Shown: positions 28,951-41,080 of the stretch, one piece after another | Position numbering within the stretch: position 1 is the stretch's first letter | Layout: every line of letters starts with the position of its first letter | Assembly (NCBI GenBank): GCA_002049455.2 | Contig: KV919096.1 | Span: 1-64,000, forward strand | Length of the DNA: 64,000 nucleotides | Origin: Porphyra umbilicalis | Taxonomy: Eukaryota > Rhodophyta > Bangiophyceae > Bangiales > Bangiaceae | Reading direction: 5' to 3' | Translations under genes and position numbers: made by a program | Notes under the pieces: generated by a model | The model's database searches: none | The model's input: only the letters and a program-made list of their open reading frames with translations | Told to the model about the DNA's origin: nothing

Positions 28951-30426
28951 GCGCCGCCGCGTGCGTCGGTGTGTGGCGGATCGTTGGGCGTTGGCCGATC
29001 GCGGCGGGCGGGAGGGGGCCACCACGTGGGGTTTGGGGCTCTCGACGAGGCCCGCCGGGCGCACGCACAGTCGGTTGTGTCGGCGCTCGAGCAACCGGGT
29101 GTTGCTTGCGGACCGGGGGGCGGCCGCGCGTCGGGGCTGTGGCGCCCATGGTGGCGGGCGAGGGGTGGCCCCCAGGGACCTTTGGGGTGGGCACGGCCGT
29201 CTGGGTGCCTGTGTATAAATGCGAGGGTGTTGTGCGTGGGTAGGCTGCTGCGATGCAGGATTACAAGAAGCAAGCATGCCGACCCGTCTGTCTCTGCAGT
29301 GTCGCCGAGGTTGGTGTCATGCGTTGACCCGTGTTGTTCTGCTCCCGTCGAGGGACCTCGGTCTCCTCCCCAGCACCTCGCTCGGGAGTCAAGACCGTGA
29401 CCGCCGCTGTGCGTGACCAGCATCTCGCGGCAGACTGTCACCGACGCTGTGCGTGACGTGCGTCTCGCCCGCTTGCTGCTCCCCAGGTTGAAGCCAAACC
29501 GCACGACGGGCCCTCCCGTGTCTTTCTGCGTGTTTTTTTTTTTTTGTCTCTTTCTGTTTTGTTTCTGTGAATCTTGACGGCGCCATCCCGCGCCCTTGAC
29601 ACGGCGACGCGGCTCGTGCGGCGGACCGACGGCGCGGTGGCGGCGGCCGCGGCGGCTGCCCCCGAGCGCCCACGCGGCGGCGGCGCATGCCTCGCCGCCG
29701 CGCCGCGCGACGCGGTCGGCGGCCGCCGCCCGCCGGCCGCGGCGGGCGCCCCCCCCCGCCCCGCGCGCCGCCCCGCCGGTGGTCGTGGCGCGCGCCGCCC
29801 GTGGCGGCGGCGGGGCGGGGGCGCCCCCCCCGGCGGCGGCCGCCGCCGCCGCCGCCCCCCCCGCCGCCGCGCGCCGTGGCGCCACCCCCGCCGCCGGCGC
29901 CGCCGCCGGCGCCCGCCGCGCCGCCCGCGCCGCCGGCCGCGAGCCGGCGCCCGTGTTCCCCCGCGCGCCCGCGCCGCCGGCGGGGGGGGGGGGGGGCGCC
30001 CCGCCGCCGCCCGCCGTCGACGGCGTCGTGGGCGGGGCGGGGGGGGGGGTGGGGGGGGGGAGGCGTGGGCGCCGTCGGCGGGCGCACGGGTGAGCGGGCG
30101 GCCGGCCGGCCGGCCGGCCGGCCGCGCGGCACGCATGGCGACGCGCGGTGCGCGCGCCAGCAGCGCCACGACAACCAAGCCGCGGTGCCCACGCGGCGTC
30201 GTCCCCCGAGTGACAGGTGCAGTGGAGGGGGCGCAGCGGAGGAGAAAACAAGAGCTCATTTTGAGCAAAAAAAAGGGAAAAGAAGGATACAGAAAGAGGG
30301 CGCCCACGCGCGGTCGGGTTGCCCACCAGCAATCTGTGCAGCACCCAGCAAGCGAGTACATACATCAACCATATGTACTCCCCAACACGCCATCGCACCT
30401 ATTCCCCCTTCAGGCAGCCGCCCACC
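28951..30426. other. Intergenic DNA between convergent peroxiredoxin genes
   Basis: Shared 3' region. 29580-30130 is almost pure G/C with CGG/CCG runs and long G tracts (29985-30000, 30040-30062), and overlapping open frames on both strands carry no family motif. A T-run (29530-29545) and AT-richer DNA (30240-30420) flank it. Confidence 0.55.
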
Positions 30427-31059
30427 TTAGATGTTCTCAACCATGTGGGCGCCGCCCGAGATGTTGGTGTACCCCGGCCCGCCCTCGAGGAAGGCCTTTT
30501 TGACCACGCCGTCCTCAACGAGCATACTCCAGCGGCTCGAGCGGGTGCCGCCAAAGGCGCCCAGGTCCGTCTCCAGGCCCATGCTCTTGACCCACGCGGC
30601 GTCGCCGTCGGCGAGCAGCTTGATCTCGGGGACGGCCATCGTCTCACTAAAGCGCGCCGCCACAAACGGGTCATTCACGGCCACACAGACGATCTCGTCG
30701 ACGCCCTTGGCCTTGAGCGCCTTGCCATTGTCGCCCGCAAACGAGGGAAAGTGCGAGTTTTGGCACGTCGACGTGAAGCAGCCGGGGATCGCAAACAGCA
30801 CCGTCTTCTTGTTCTTGAACAGCGGCGCAATCTCAATGGCCTCGGGGCCGCTGGCGCCGAGGACCATCAGCTTGACGCCGTCAATGGGGAGGGCGTCCCC
30901 CTCCTTGATCGTCATGGTCGCGGCGCGGGTCGCCAGCGCCCGGGCGGGGAGGGCGGCGGATCGGCGGGCGGCGGGGGCAACAAACGCAGACGCGCGGGCA
31001 CAGAGGGCGGGAGCGCGGCGGGTGACAGAGAGGGCGGCGACGGTACCGACAAACGCCAT
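30427..31059 (-). CDS. Type II peroxiredoxin, predicted plastid-targeted
   Basis: Thiol peroxidase using glutaredoxin or thioredoxin. The 210-aa protein begins MAFVGTVAALSVTRRAPALC, an Ala/Arg-rich, acid-free stretch of about 48 residues that looks like a plastid transit peptide; Phe at position 3 fits red algal ones. The mature part starts near MTIKEGDALP and contains IPGCFTSTCQNSHFPSF with peroxidatic Cys99, the putative second Cys125 (DEIVCVAVND), GTRSSRWSMLVEDGVV and the C-terminal GGPGYTNISG. Length fits PrxIIE. The open frame extends 40 codons upstream, but ATG 31059 gives the transit peptide. The catalytic region is intact apart from Cys for Ala (GCF) at position 94. Confidence 0.93.
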   Translation of the reverse strand: MAFVGTVAALSVTRRAPALCARASAFVAPAARRSAALPARALATRAATMTIKEGDALPIDGVKLMVLGASGPEAIEIAPLFKNKKTVLFAIPGCFTSTCQNSHFPSFAGDNGKALKAKGVDEIVCVAVNDPFVAARFSETMAVPEIKLLADGDAAWVKSMGLETDLGAFGGTRSSRWSMLVEDGVVKKAFLEGGPGYTNISGGAHMVENI

Positions 31060-32789
31060 GGTCGGGGGAGGTGGAGGGCGCGCTGAAGAGACGGCAATCG
31101 AGATGGAAGGGCGATTGCACGACGTGGCGGCACGATGCAACTGCCACTGACGCAGACGCCATTCAAGGCAGTGCGGCAATCCACCAGTGCAGCCGTGCGT
31201 AGGGTGCCCCCAGAGCGTCCAATCAGAGGGGCTGGGATCTGGAGGATCTGGGCCACCAGTGAGCAGCTGATCCTATCAACGTTGTCAGCGTTTGGTTTGA
31301 TTCGCCAAACCAGAACGTGAGTCATCCATATTTAATTGAACGACAGAGCTTTCAGGAGACCGTAGTTGTAAAAAGCGGTATTGTACAAGACTTTGCGATG
31401 GCTGCATCGTCGCGAAAAGGTACCAGTCTACTGGGGGGCCAAAGGGGCGTGACCCCGCCAAATTAAAAAATCATCTCAGTAGGAGCCCAGAACAAAGTGG
31501 GACCATAGCCTCCGGTGGATGGGGGCATGTTCGACCCCCTGTTCTTCACAGTGTTCACCCAACATGGTATGGATCACATACTCCCATTTTAGAGCCCAGT
31601 AGGGACTGCCACTGTGCCAGCATCGCGTCTGAGGGCCATACACGCGCCCTGTGCAACCCCTCTCCGACTCCTGACGGGAACTACGTACAGTCAATCCCGA
31701 CCTTGTCACACCCGCTAAAGGCCCAGGTGGGCCTCTAACGAGTCGACCGACGATCGCGCCCAGAGAGGCGATTAAGGCACATTCTCACGTCGCGCAAGGC
31801 TCTGAGCACCATTTCAGAGACCGACCTGCGTTGATCGCATCAGGAGGGCAGCTTCTGGTCACGATTGTTGATGAAGTAGCCTTCTAAACTGGCTGTGGCA
31901 ATAGTGCTGGCAGGTGCAATTCGTGCCGTAGGGGTGGGCCATCATCGAGGATTGACTGTATGGTGGTTTTCTGAAAAATGGCCATCCTGGGTGGGTGATG
32001 GTTTGCCCAAACTATATGTGGACCACTCGATCACGAGATAGCTATCGCCCAATGAGGCGCCTACAACCTGTTCTCCAAGTGCCCCGACAGGCTCGACCCG
32101 GGACCGCGGGCTTTCGCTCGGAATCGGCCTTTGACGAGCACAAAGTCACCCGTCCAACGAAACGTGCGGTTGTTCTGGCACGGACGTGAGACTTGACTCA
32201 GAAGATATCCTCGCGAAGCGAGCGATCGTCCTGGGCGGGTTTCCTAAAGTCACTCCAGGCACGATCACGGCCAAAAATGATGTACCGCCTCCGATTCAGA
32301 TGGGCCTGACGACGCCGGCCGCTAATGGCCACAGGTTGCGGCATCCGTCGCCGAAGATCAAACATGGCATTTTGAGGCAAACAGGGGGGGGGTGCAGCCG
32401 AGCTCCCATACGAGGGCGCATCGTCGTCGCCGAGGTACCCCCCTCCATTTCCGTGCCCCACCAGCCCCTGCCACCGCTCCCCACCGCTACACTCATCGTA
32501 GCCAACGGCATGTACGGTAACGGACCCCTTCTTCTTCCATCGCCCACACCTGACTCCGCTGGAGCCGCAGGCAGGACCGCTTTCTGGGTTCCTTGTCATG
32601 TCTGTCGTCTCCGCTGCCATGAGGTCTGTCGCGGCCCCTTTCTTCGCTCGTACGGCTTTCGCGTCATTTGAATGTTATGAAGATGCCCCTCGTGCTACCC
32701 TCCTATGCAGCCCCCCTCTTGCCGTGCTCTCTTGGTATAAACTCTAGTGTTTTTCTCTCTCAGGCCCACTTCTCCATTGGGGAGCGTTA
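31060..32789. other. Intergenic DNA, nothing recognised as a gene
   Basis: Mixed composition. A 50-bp stretch at 31966-32013 recurs inverted at 35692-35745, indicating dispersed repeats. No transposon ends could be fixed and no open frame shows a domain. Confidence 0.4.
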
Positions 32790-33540
32790 GCGACGCCCCC
32801 CCCCCCCCCCCCCCCCCCACACTCGCACCCGTCAGGCTGTATGCCGCGTCTCCGGCGCCGTCGCTCTCAGCCGGCGCCGAGATCGCTGGCGGCGCCGCGC
32901 CGCCCGCAGGCGGCGTGAAGGACGGGGACAAGCCGCCGGCCGCGGGCGCCGCCGCCAGCGCTGCGGACCATGCGCCGTCGCACGAGGACGGCTGCCCAGA
33001 CCACAACATACCGCCGCCGCCCGCGGGCACCGCCACCACGCCCGCTGACTTGCCGCAACCCGCGGGCGACAGCGTCGAGGCCGCCGCTTCGCTGCGGCGC
33101 ACGGGCGGCGGCGTCAACGCCGTCACCCAGCCGCCGCACACGGGCGGCGGCCACACCGATGTCAACTCGCCGCCGCCCGTGGGCGCCGCGGCAAGACTGC
33201 CGACGCGCTGATGTACACGGGCGGCGGCCCCGACCACGGTGAGTTGCCGCTGCCCGCTGGCGTCGACGACGAGGACGCCTGCACCGCCGCACGTGAGCGG
33301 CGTTGGCGTCCACGCCGACTCTGTGCGCCGGCGCAGCGCTCCCCCCCTCACCGACGTGCCCGACGCCGAGTGGGTGGCTTCCCCGGGCGTCCGCCGCTGG
33401 GAGTTCCTTCCCCCTGCCGCCTCGTCCCGCGGCTGCTGGCCCACCTCCCCCGGGGGCACGACGACCGACTGGGCGGCCCCGCCCTCCGCCGACGGCGGCT
33501 CGCGGGCGGGCCGCTTTCCCGAGGTCTGACACAGACGTAG
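32790..33540. repeat. Imperfect GC-rich minisatellite with inverted GCCGCC/GGCGGC pairs
   Basis: After a C homopolymer (32798-32818) come irregular units such as CCGCCGCACACGGGCGGCGG, spaced about 45-50 bp and pairing GCCGCC with GGCGGC. Both strands are open over long stretches (Pro/Ala-rich on plus, Gly/Ala-rich on minus) without a known domain, so I do not call a gene. Confidence 0.55.
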
Positions 33541-33939
33541 AGCGCGTCCTTTGACGGGGGTGGGAGGGTGCACGTCTTCCCCAGGGAAGCGCGGGGGGGG
33601 GGGGGAAGGGAGCGCCCTTTATAGTTAGCCTATGAGCATGGGAAGGCGTGGTGACCAGATAGCGACCATATTCTCGACCTCTGAGCCCCCCCTGCGCGCC
33701 TCCGCGCTCCCCAGAGCCTCTATTAACCGAATGAAGAGCTGTTTATCTTCTAGTGGCAGCCTAGCTCCCCTGTCGCCCACCGCCTGCGCCCACCAGCCCA
33801 CCACGCTGGCCCCTTCATGGCCGTACACTCTCTTGCCTCTGTCACAAAATAAGAGCCCACCTCCACGCTCACTACTATACCCCACTGCCCCAACCCTCCA
33901 GCGTGCGGAACGGCCGCGGGTGAGGTTGCATTGGGCAGG

Positions 33940-34560
33940 ATGGCGGTGTGCGGAACAGCGGTAGGGGGGGGGGCGGTGGGTGGGAATGCGGTGGGCTCGG
34001 CAGCAGCGGGCGGAGGGATGCTGGGAGGAGCGGTGGTGGTCGGGGGAGCGGTGAGCGTAGTCATCGTGGGAGGGGCGGTGATGGGCGGGACGGTGATGGT
34101 CGGGGCCATGGTGGGTGAAGTCGTAGGCGGGGCGGTGGTGGGCAAGGCGATCGTGGGCGGGATGGTCGTGAGCGGGATGTTCGCGAAAACGACGGTGGCG
34201 GGCGCGGTGGTGGCCTCTGGTGCGGTGGCGGCGGGTGCGGTGGCGGCTGAAGCGGTGGCGGCCACAGAGGTGGCCAGCGAGGCGTTGGCCAGCGTGGCGA
34301 CGGTCGGCATGGCGGCGGTTGGAGTTCTGGCGGCCGGCATGGCGGCAGCCGACATGGCGGCGGCCGACATGGCGGCGGCCGGCGTGGCGGCGGCCGGCGT
34401 GGCCGTGGCCAGCGTGGCCGTGGCCGGCGTGGCCGTGACCGGCGTGGCCGTGGCCGGCGTGGCCGTGGCAGGCGTGGCCGGCGTGGCCGTGGCCGACGTG
34501 CCAGTGGACGGCAGGGGGGATGACAGCTTGCCGGCGGCCGGCGGGTGGGACGACGGTGCG
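33940..34560. repeat. Degenerate Ala/Val/Gly-coding short tandem repeats
   Basis: Short units of GGCGTGGCCGTGGCC and GACATGGCGGCGGCC type (6-18 bp) make frames open on both strands. The plus frame from ATG 33940 runs 353 codons to 35001 and reads Ala/Val/Gly only, then crosses the next array. Coding status is doubtful. Confidence 0.5.
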
Positions 34561-34574
34561 GGGACAAAACTGTG

Positions 34575-34857
34575 GGGGGGGAAACGGTGGGGGGGACGAC
34601 GGTGGGGGGGACGACGGTGGGGGGGACGACGGTGGGGGGGACGACGGTGGGGGGGACGACGGTGGGGGGGACGACGGTGGGGGGGACGACGGTGGGGGGG
34701 ACGACGGTGGGGGGGACGACGGTGGGGGCGACGACGGTGGGGGGGACGACGGTGGGGGGGACGACGGTGGGGGGGACGACGGTGGGGGGGACGACGGTGG
34801 GGGGGACGACGGTGGGGGGGACGACGGTGGGGGGCCGACGGTGGGGGGGACGACGGT
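34575..34857. repeat. 15-bp G-run minisatellite, about 19 copies
   Basis: Perfect or near-perfect tandem copies of GGTGGGGGGGACGAC, with one GGGGCGACGAC and one GGGGCCGACGG variant. Every unit adds a run of seven G on the plus strand. The 15-bp period keeps frames open on both strands, so the long ORFs here are by-products. Confidence 0.95.
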
Positions 34858-34899
34858 GCATGCCGCGATCCGCCACCATCAGATCAGCGTCACCCCTTT

Positions 34900-36279
34900 T
34901 CAATTGGTCAAAACAGGCACACCCCTCGATTCAGAGCTCCCTGGCCACACACGGCCCGGCACGTGGCCATCAGATTTGTCAGAAAATATCTGTACACGTG
35001 AATATCCTTCGGTTTCACACTTGGGTCACCCGATAGGACGATCGATGGGATGCTCTTTGCGTTCTTGAGAGAGAGCAATGGGGAGACCCGTTTTCTCCAG
35101 CCAAGTCCTTGTGCGGCTGTGACCGCCCCTCGGTGAATGCCACACGTGCAGCAACTGGTCCGTTGTGCGACTCTCACACGCCAGTCCCCCTTCGTCCATG
35201 GTCTTGGTTGCCTGCGAGACCGGCCCACCAACTCAGGAGACCCGGATCAGAGACGCTCGCTAGAAGGGGGCGCCTCATTCGACCAATGGGATGAACCAAG
35301 CTGATGCTCGCTCCTGACAGCCAGGTGACAGAGGCCGAGGGGGGGGTGATAGTTTGCGCCTCCATTTCAGCTCCGGCATGCCCGTCACCCGCTCACTAAA
35401 AACTATACCCCCCCAGAGCGTCCATCCGCGAGGGTTCGACTAAGAACTATGCCCTTAGCAATTCTCGCAGGCATGGGTTTGCCCACCCGATTCAGAAGCA
35501 CGCCCTGGCGGCGCTCGTACTTTGTCAGAGGGGCACTGCCGATGACAATCCGTGGGCCTGGGCCGCGCACAGATCGCCCTGTTCCCGAATATGTCACAGG
35601 AGACCGGCATGTTGGTCGTGGGACAAGCGGGTTGACCGCCCGGTCGCACTCGTTAGTGCCGATTCTGACCCCATGAGGGGGGTATAGTTTTCTTTGGGCA
35701 AACCATGACCCCCAGAAAGCTGGCCATTCTTCAGAATAGCACCATAGTGGACCTCGTATCCACCATTGCGAGCGCTTTTGATTTAGGTTCGCATCCACCT
35801 ATACGTGCGATGCGTGACGCACGCTGGAGAGCTGATACACAGGGCTATTGTGGCTATACACTTCGCCGCACCAGGTCAGTACGTTGCAGACAATATGAGT
35901 GTGTCTAGAAGGTTCGCCAGCGCCCCCTCGGGGCCGCCTCCCAGCGCCTTCTTGGGGGGGTGGGGGTGGCAGTGGCGGTGGGGCAGTGTGCCCCTCTGCT
36001 CAGTTCTCTCCTCACCCCTCCCCCTACCACTTCCCTCCCCTATGCCTCGCCTCGGGCCTCGTCCCACACCCTGTGCTAGCGCATGGTATGGGCAGCAAGC
36101 AGAAAAGAAGCGAGGTGAGGGAGAAGCATGAGCAAGAGCAGGCGAAAAAATGAAGCAAACAGACAACTCAAAAAGATCAACAGGGCTCCCCGAACTCGCG
36201 CGCAGCAAAGCCGAACGAGAAAGGAACGAGAAACACAAGAAAGAAAGAAGCTCAGGCAGACAGTACACGCAAAGTGCAA
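34900..36279. other. Intergenic DNA with a small inverted-repeat unit
   Basis: No gene supported. It contains the unit at 35399-35691 and C/G-run-rich DNA near 35940-36060. Confidence 0.4.
35399..35691. repeat. 293-bp unit with perfect 15-bp inverted ends
   Basis: AAAACTATACCCCCC at 35399-35413 and its exact complement at 35677-35691 bound a 293-bp non-coding stretch. A related AAGAACTATGCCC stands inside at 35442. Probably a MITE, but no target duplication is clear. Confidence 0.55.
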
Positions 36280-37994
36280 CATCTTTCTCTCGGTCCTGGC
36301 GTCCGGGATGAACTCAGAGTCCAACCCCAAGCTGTCCTCCACCCTCCGTGCCCCAGAGGACCGGCGCCGGTCCCGTACGAGCTTCTTCGGCCGGCGCCCC
36401 TGGGCCATCGCCTCCTCATCTGACAACGAAATGTAAAAAGGGTGGCGCACTCAAGAAGGGACGCACCCTACCCTTGCCCCGGCCCGACGTGGAACCGGCG
36501 GCCGTGCCAGGGACTCCCCGCCGCTCGCCTGATAGTAGCCAATGATGGTATTCGCTTCCACGCCACCTTAATCGCCCCACCGCCTGCCGTCCGCTTCCTC
36601 CATGTCGTTTTCCCCACCACCCGCATCCGCGCCGAGCAGGCACCCCATCCGGTTCACTCGCCCACCCGCGACTTGGTGTACGGGCACTTCTTCCACCACT
36701 ACGTGTAGAGTGTCTACGGGGATTCGGACCCCCACCCGGACCTTCCCCGCGCAGGTTGACTGACCGGCGCCGTGTCACACCCGCCATGGCGGTTGCCGCC
36801 ATACTTTCCGCCGCCCGCTTGCGCGTTATCGTACGTCCCCGTAGTAATATTCACAATTTTCTCGTCCGTTACCCAGCTGCGAACCCTGCCAAGGGTCTGG
36901 TGCTCATCCTCAGTGATGGGGTCGTCGTGGGCTTTGGCGTCCACGGAGACGCCCAGTTGGGGAGCGTCACTCCCGCCAGGTATGGACTTTGGGCGGTAGG
37001 GGATGGTCGCACTGTCTTCCTCTTCTTTGTTCGTCCTGATGCTCTTGGCCCAGCTGTCGCCCAACTATTCCACCTAGCCGTGCATGTAATGCAGATCCCG
37101 GGCCCACAAGACGCGTCTGGCCTCCACCTTCCCGCCGTGGAGCCAGTTCCTCTGCATTGTGGATTGAGGTCCTTGGACTCAAGAAGCCGCAGGACTTGTG
37201 CAAGTGCGACACGCGCAAACTAGGCAACATGGCCTCACCGAGCACGAAGGACACGCTCAAACATAGTCACACAGCCACACCAGACACACAGGGACAACCA
37301 AGCCACCGTTTCGGGCCGTGCCAGTCAGAATGAGCGAATCAATGACATGCACGCGCGCCGCTCACAGGAGACACAATGAACCCACAGTAAGCAATTCATA
37401 CGTACCATGCGCAGCACAAAGATAAAGGAGGAGAGCGACAGCGAAGCGAGGACGTCAACATTCGCCCCGTCGCGAAAGGCACACCTCTCGGGGTCGCCTC
37501 TGCGACAGGCGATAAGCGCCAGATAGGCGCTCAAGACTCCCCATCGCCCTTTTGGTCCCCTCAGGTACCCGTGCCCCGTAAAGAAGACGTCAGGTCATTC
37601 TTCGTTTGTCCATATTCGCCTCTTTCCAGTAGCCATGCCTTGAAGATGTACGTCTTGGCGTTGAAGTGTACATTGTTGCGGGCCTTTCCCTGCCACAGCT
37701 TGATAAACTTCATGGTGAGCGGCAGGTGGGGGCTGGACGCAGGCGCGCTTGACTGGATCTTCGTCAGCAGCTTCTTTGCGTCCTCGTCATTGACCTTGGC
37801 CACGTCCATGCCGATAGACTGGGGAAAGAGCACCGGCGTTTGGCGTGCGTGCATCACGTCTTCGCTTCACGTCGGCGCCCAGATGAGACTGCGTGTGCGC
37901 CTCAGAAAGAAGCTGCGTGGCAACCGGATCTGCGCCTTGACGATGCCCGCCTCTTCGCTGCTGCCTTTGCTCTTCTTGTCTGCTGTAGGTGTCA
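36280..37994 (-). CDS. Possible split or decayed minus-strand gene, unknown function
   Basis: Several minus-strand frames here have natural composition and follow one another. MTPTADKKSKGSSEEAGIVK (start 37994) stops at TGA 37867-37869, then the same frame continues with FPQSIGMDVAKVNDEDAKKL ... TYIFKAWLLERGEYGQTKND to 37561. Near 37060-36780 there is SWAKSIRTNKEEEDSATIPY ... VTDEKIVNITTGTYDNA, and near 36440-36280 SDEEAMAQGRRPKKLVRD. They could be exons of one gene. Splice sites could not be settled, so the outer limits are approximate and no function is proposed. Confidence 0.3.
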
Positions 37995-38870
37995 TGGCCT
38001 TTACTGTTGAAGTCTGCCCAGTTTTGGCCGATCCAAACGGCACAAAAGTGCTGGGGACAATTGTACACTTCAAATATTGCTCCAAAATGTTGTGTGCATG
38101 GCGTGAATAGTCGCCCGAGATCTCAATTGAGGCAGGCAGGATCCTCATTCTTGGCTTAAACTCTGTCGTATTCAAACCAAATCGTACAATCTTTACATAC
38201 TGTACAAGTCTAAGAGCATCCCCGCCAATGGCTCCAACCGTCCAAACAGCCAAACGTGGCACCGTTTGGCCGTTTGGACGGTTGGAGCACTGGTGGCTGG
38301 GATCCGCTCCAAAACTAGGGTGGGACTGGGCTGTGACGACCCATAAATTCCAGGCACGTGCGTGCCATACCCTGGCCTTCATGGCGGTGGCGCGCTCGGC
38401 GACGCATCGACACCGGACACGCCGGCCAGCTCCATAGCCGCGAGCGCGCACGGGGGCGCGTACAGCCACTTTGCAGTGGCGGGGGGCGCGTGAGGCAGGG
38501 AGAGGGGTGCCGCCGCCGCCATCGCAGCGGCGGCGGCCCGCCGGCGTCGCGCGACACCCACGGGAGGGGCCGTCACTCCGCCGCGCAGCACATCTGCGCA
38601 CGGCGGACGGGGCGGTCGGCACGGCGCACAGGCGGGCGGGTGGGACCGACCGCGCGCGACGGGGCGCCTCTAACCACGCCGCTCGATGGCGTCAGAAACC
38701 GCCGACGAGCCGCCGCAACAGAAGCCGGCGCGGAGGCACGATCGCCCGCGGGTCATCGTGGGCGCGTCGAACCCCGGATGTCGCTGCGCGCGGTTTCTGG
38801 GTGCAACTCGGGGCGATGGAGGGGGGCAGGGGGACAGTGGCCGTCCGGGCCCCGTGACCTCGGTTGCAGG

Positions 38871-39253
38871 TAGGGTTGCACACGACGCCCCTATTTCGGG
38901 GGCGTCAGGGGCGCGCGACGGATATGACGCCTTACTGACGCCCCATTAGGCAGCCAAAACGCTCTCACGACGTCCCAAGTAGCACCCTCAATATTCGCCA
39001 TATCGTTTAAGTAGCACCCATATCGCAGTCTCATATCTCATTTTTGTGTCCAGACTGGGTGCCTGTCCCCAACCAAGGTGCACAGCCGCCACCTGCTGAA
39101 TCACGTGGACCCCCCTGAAAACTTCCTCTTCGCGACGCCTTGTTGACGCCCTTTTGAGTTGGGGCGTTAGCCCCAACACGACGCCCAAATGACGCCCTGG
39201 TGACGCCCTTAACGACGCCCTTAACGATGCCCCGGGCGTTCTGAGCAACCCTA
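38871..39253. mobile_element. Complete 383-bp hAT-type MITE with 8-bp TSD
   Basis: Terminal repeats TAGGGTTGC / GCAACCCTA are bounded by the exact 8-bp duplication GTTGCAGG (38863-38870, 39254-39261). Subterminal GACGCCC/GGGCGTC words are frequent at both ends. It has no ORF of interest. It shares the TAGGGTTG end with the autonomous hAT element at 718-4876 but has different subterminal words, so it belongs to a sister family. It is the reference copy for the fragments at 638-717, 4877-4977, 24910-25036 and 26144-26212. Confidence 0.93.
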
Positions 39254-39764
39254 GTTGCAGGACAGTCCTTCTCAGCTATGTAACTCTATTCGCTTTTAGC
39301 GTCATCGCGACCTTTTCCACACTGACACGCCCTCAGATCCCTGAGGACACGAATGCAGACTGCCACCTCTGAAACGGAGAGCAAGTCCCTTGATCTAAGT
39401 ATATGTGTGCATCACTACACTTTGAGAGCACCCTGTCCTAAAGGCCAGGGAATAGACCTGTTCACATTTTCTAATCCCTTAACGCATCTCGCGGTCGTCT
39501 CGCGGGATCGCCCTTCTTTTGAAGCTTGAACGGCAGCGCCACTTCAAACAGGCCTGTTTGGAGACGCCCCGAGTCGTTTGGCCAACCCCTGGTTCCCTGT
39601 TCGGACCACGAAAGCCAATAAAAAGAGTGACCCGTGGCTTGCAGACAGTTGCGTGACGATCTGGCAGTCATGGGGATTGTGTGCAGTACGTCTGTGAGAA
39701 TACTGGCGTGTCACACAAGAGGCCCACCGCCACACTGCGGGTCGGTACTTCATCGCCAGGCTAG

Positions 39765-41080
39765 TTCTAAATTTGCCGGCTTGTAAATCTATAACGAGTA
39801 GACGCGAAAGAATATTTTGAGACAGCCATGCAAAGCTCCTGTGAGATGGCCTCAGCATGATTCGGAGGATCATGTGCACAACAGTTCCGTGGATCAGCGA
39901 AAATCCTACATTTCGGATTGCCTGATTCTTGAGTGACCTCTGTGATTCGGCAGTTCATCACTACAGTTCTGGACTCGTTCAACGGATCATCTTCGGGACT
40001 GACTCCGGGATCGTTCCAGAAGCAGTGTCATCCTGACCCACAGATCATCTCGGGGACTGTCATTCGAAAAAAATGAGAGGACTTGTTCAACTGATATTCT
40101 GACTGCCTCTTCCGCAAACAAAATGTCCACCTATTCCGTCAACAGTGTGAACAAAATCCTTTTGACGCTCTCTCCGTTCAGACCAATGCCCATCGTGGAA
40201 TCTGACATATCACTGATGCGCTTGAGTCTCTGGTGCGAGTGCTTCTGATACGTATTGAACCGGGGGATTGCGAGTTCGGGACGTGTTGAGTTAGGACGAT
40301 AGGGGACAAATTTGCCACTGAGCTGAGGACGAATTTGCTGCGCGTCTGGGAGACCCAATCATTCATAAATCGGGTCTGAGTGCGTCCGAGACTTCACGGT
40401 ATTCTCGATGTGCAAGCCGACGCATGTTTACCCAGTTCCCATCCCCTCTGCGCCGGGAAACAGCGTGTCGGTCGCACGACTACCAAGTCACATTGAGGTT
40501 CCCTCTGCACACGATTCGTGGCCCAGGAGCGACGCCCCATGGTCAGGTCTTGCTCTCTGATCGGTTTCGGCAGACCCGCCTCACGACGTCACTCGAAGTA
40601 GTCCAGGCTATCATCTACCATCGAGTCCTTGAGACAGGAATCTAGATCAATCTTGCGCACTCGTTCACTCAATCTATGACGACGGTCCCCAGGATGATTG
40701 TACTCCGACGCCAGGACAGTCCTGAGCACGATCCTCAGGATGATCTTACCCCCACTTCAGGACAGTTTTCAGCACGATACGCAGAACGATCAGAACCAGC
40801 GAATCGGAATGATCCTTTATGAGCATGGGGCAGCAACTTCGCCGGATAATTGCCGAATCTGCAGGTGCTGGTGTGAGGATGATTCCCACTGAATATCGGT
40901 GCAGATGGTCTTCGAGCACTTCTGAACTCCACTGCGGGCTTTGTCTCCAAGATCTACAAAAAGTGGGCATAATTTGATCGCATGATCAATGTGCGACAGT
41001 TCTGCGAACCGTCGGTGGGCGAGTTCGAATCTGGCAGTTCTCAGTTTTAAGGAATCGGGGACAAAACGCTGTGGTCCAGG
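39765..41080. other. AT-richer insert of unknown nature
   Basis: DNA interrupting the Harbinger-type element at 38214-41206. It contains many GGATCAT / GATCATC words and short degenerate repeats (for example around 39850-40070 and 40690-40800) but no ORF or ends that I can place. Confidence 0.4.
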
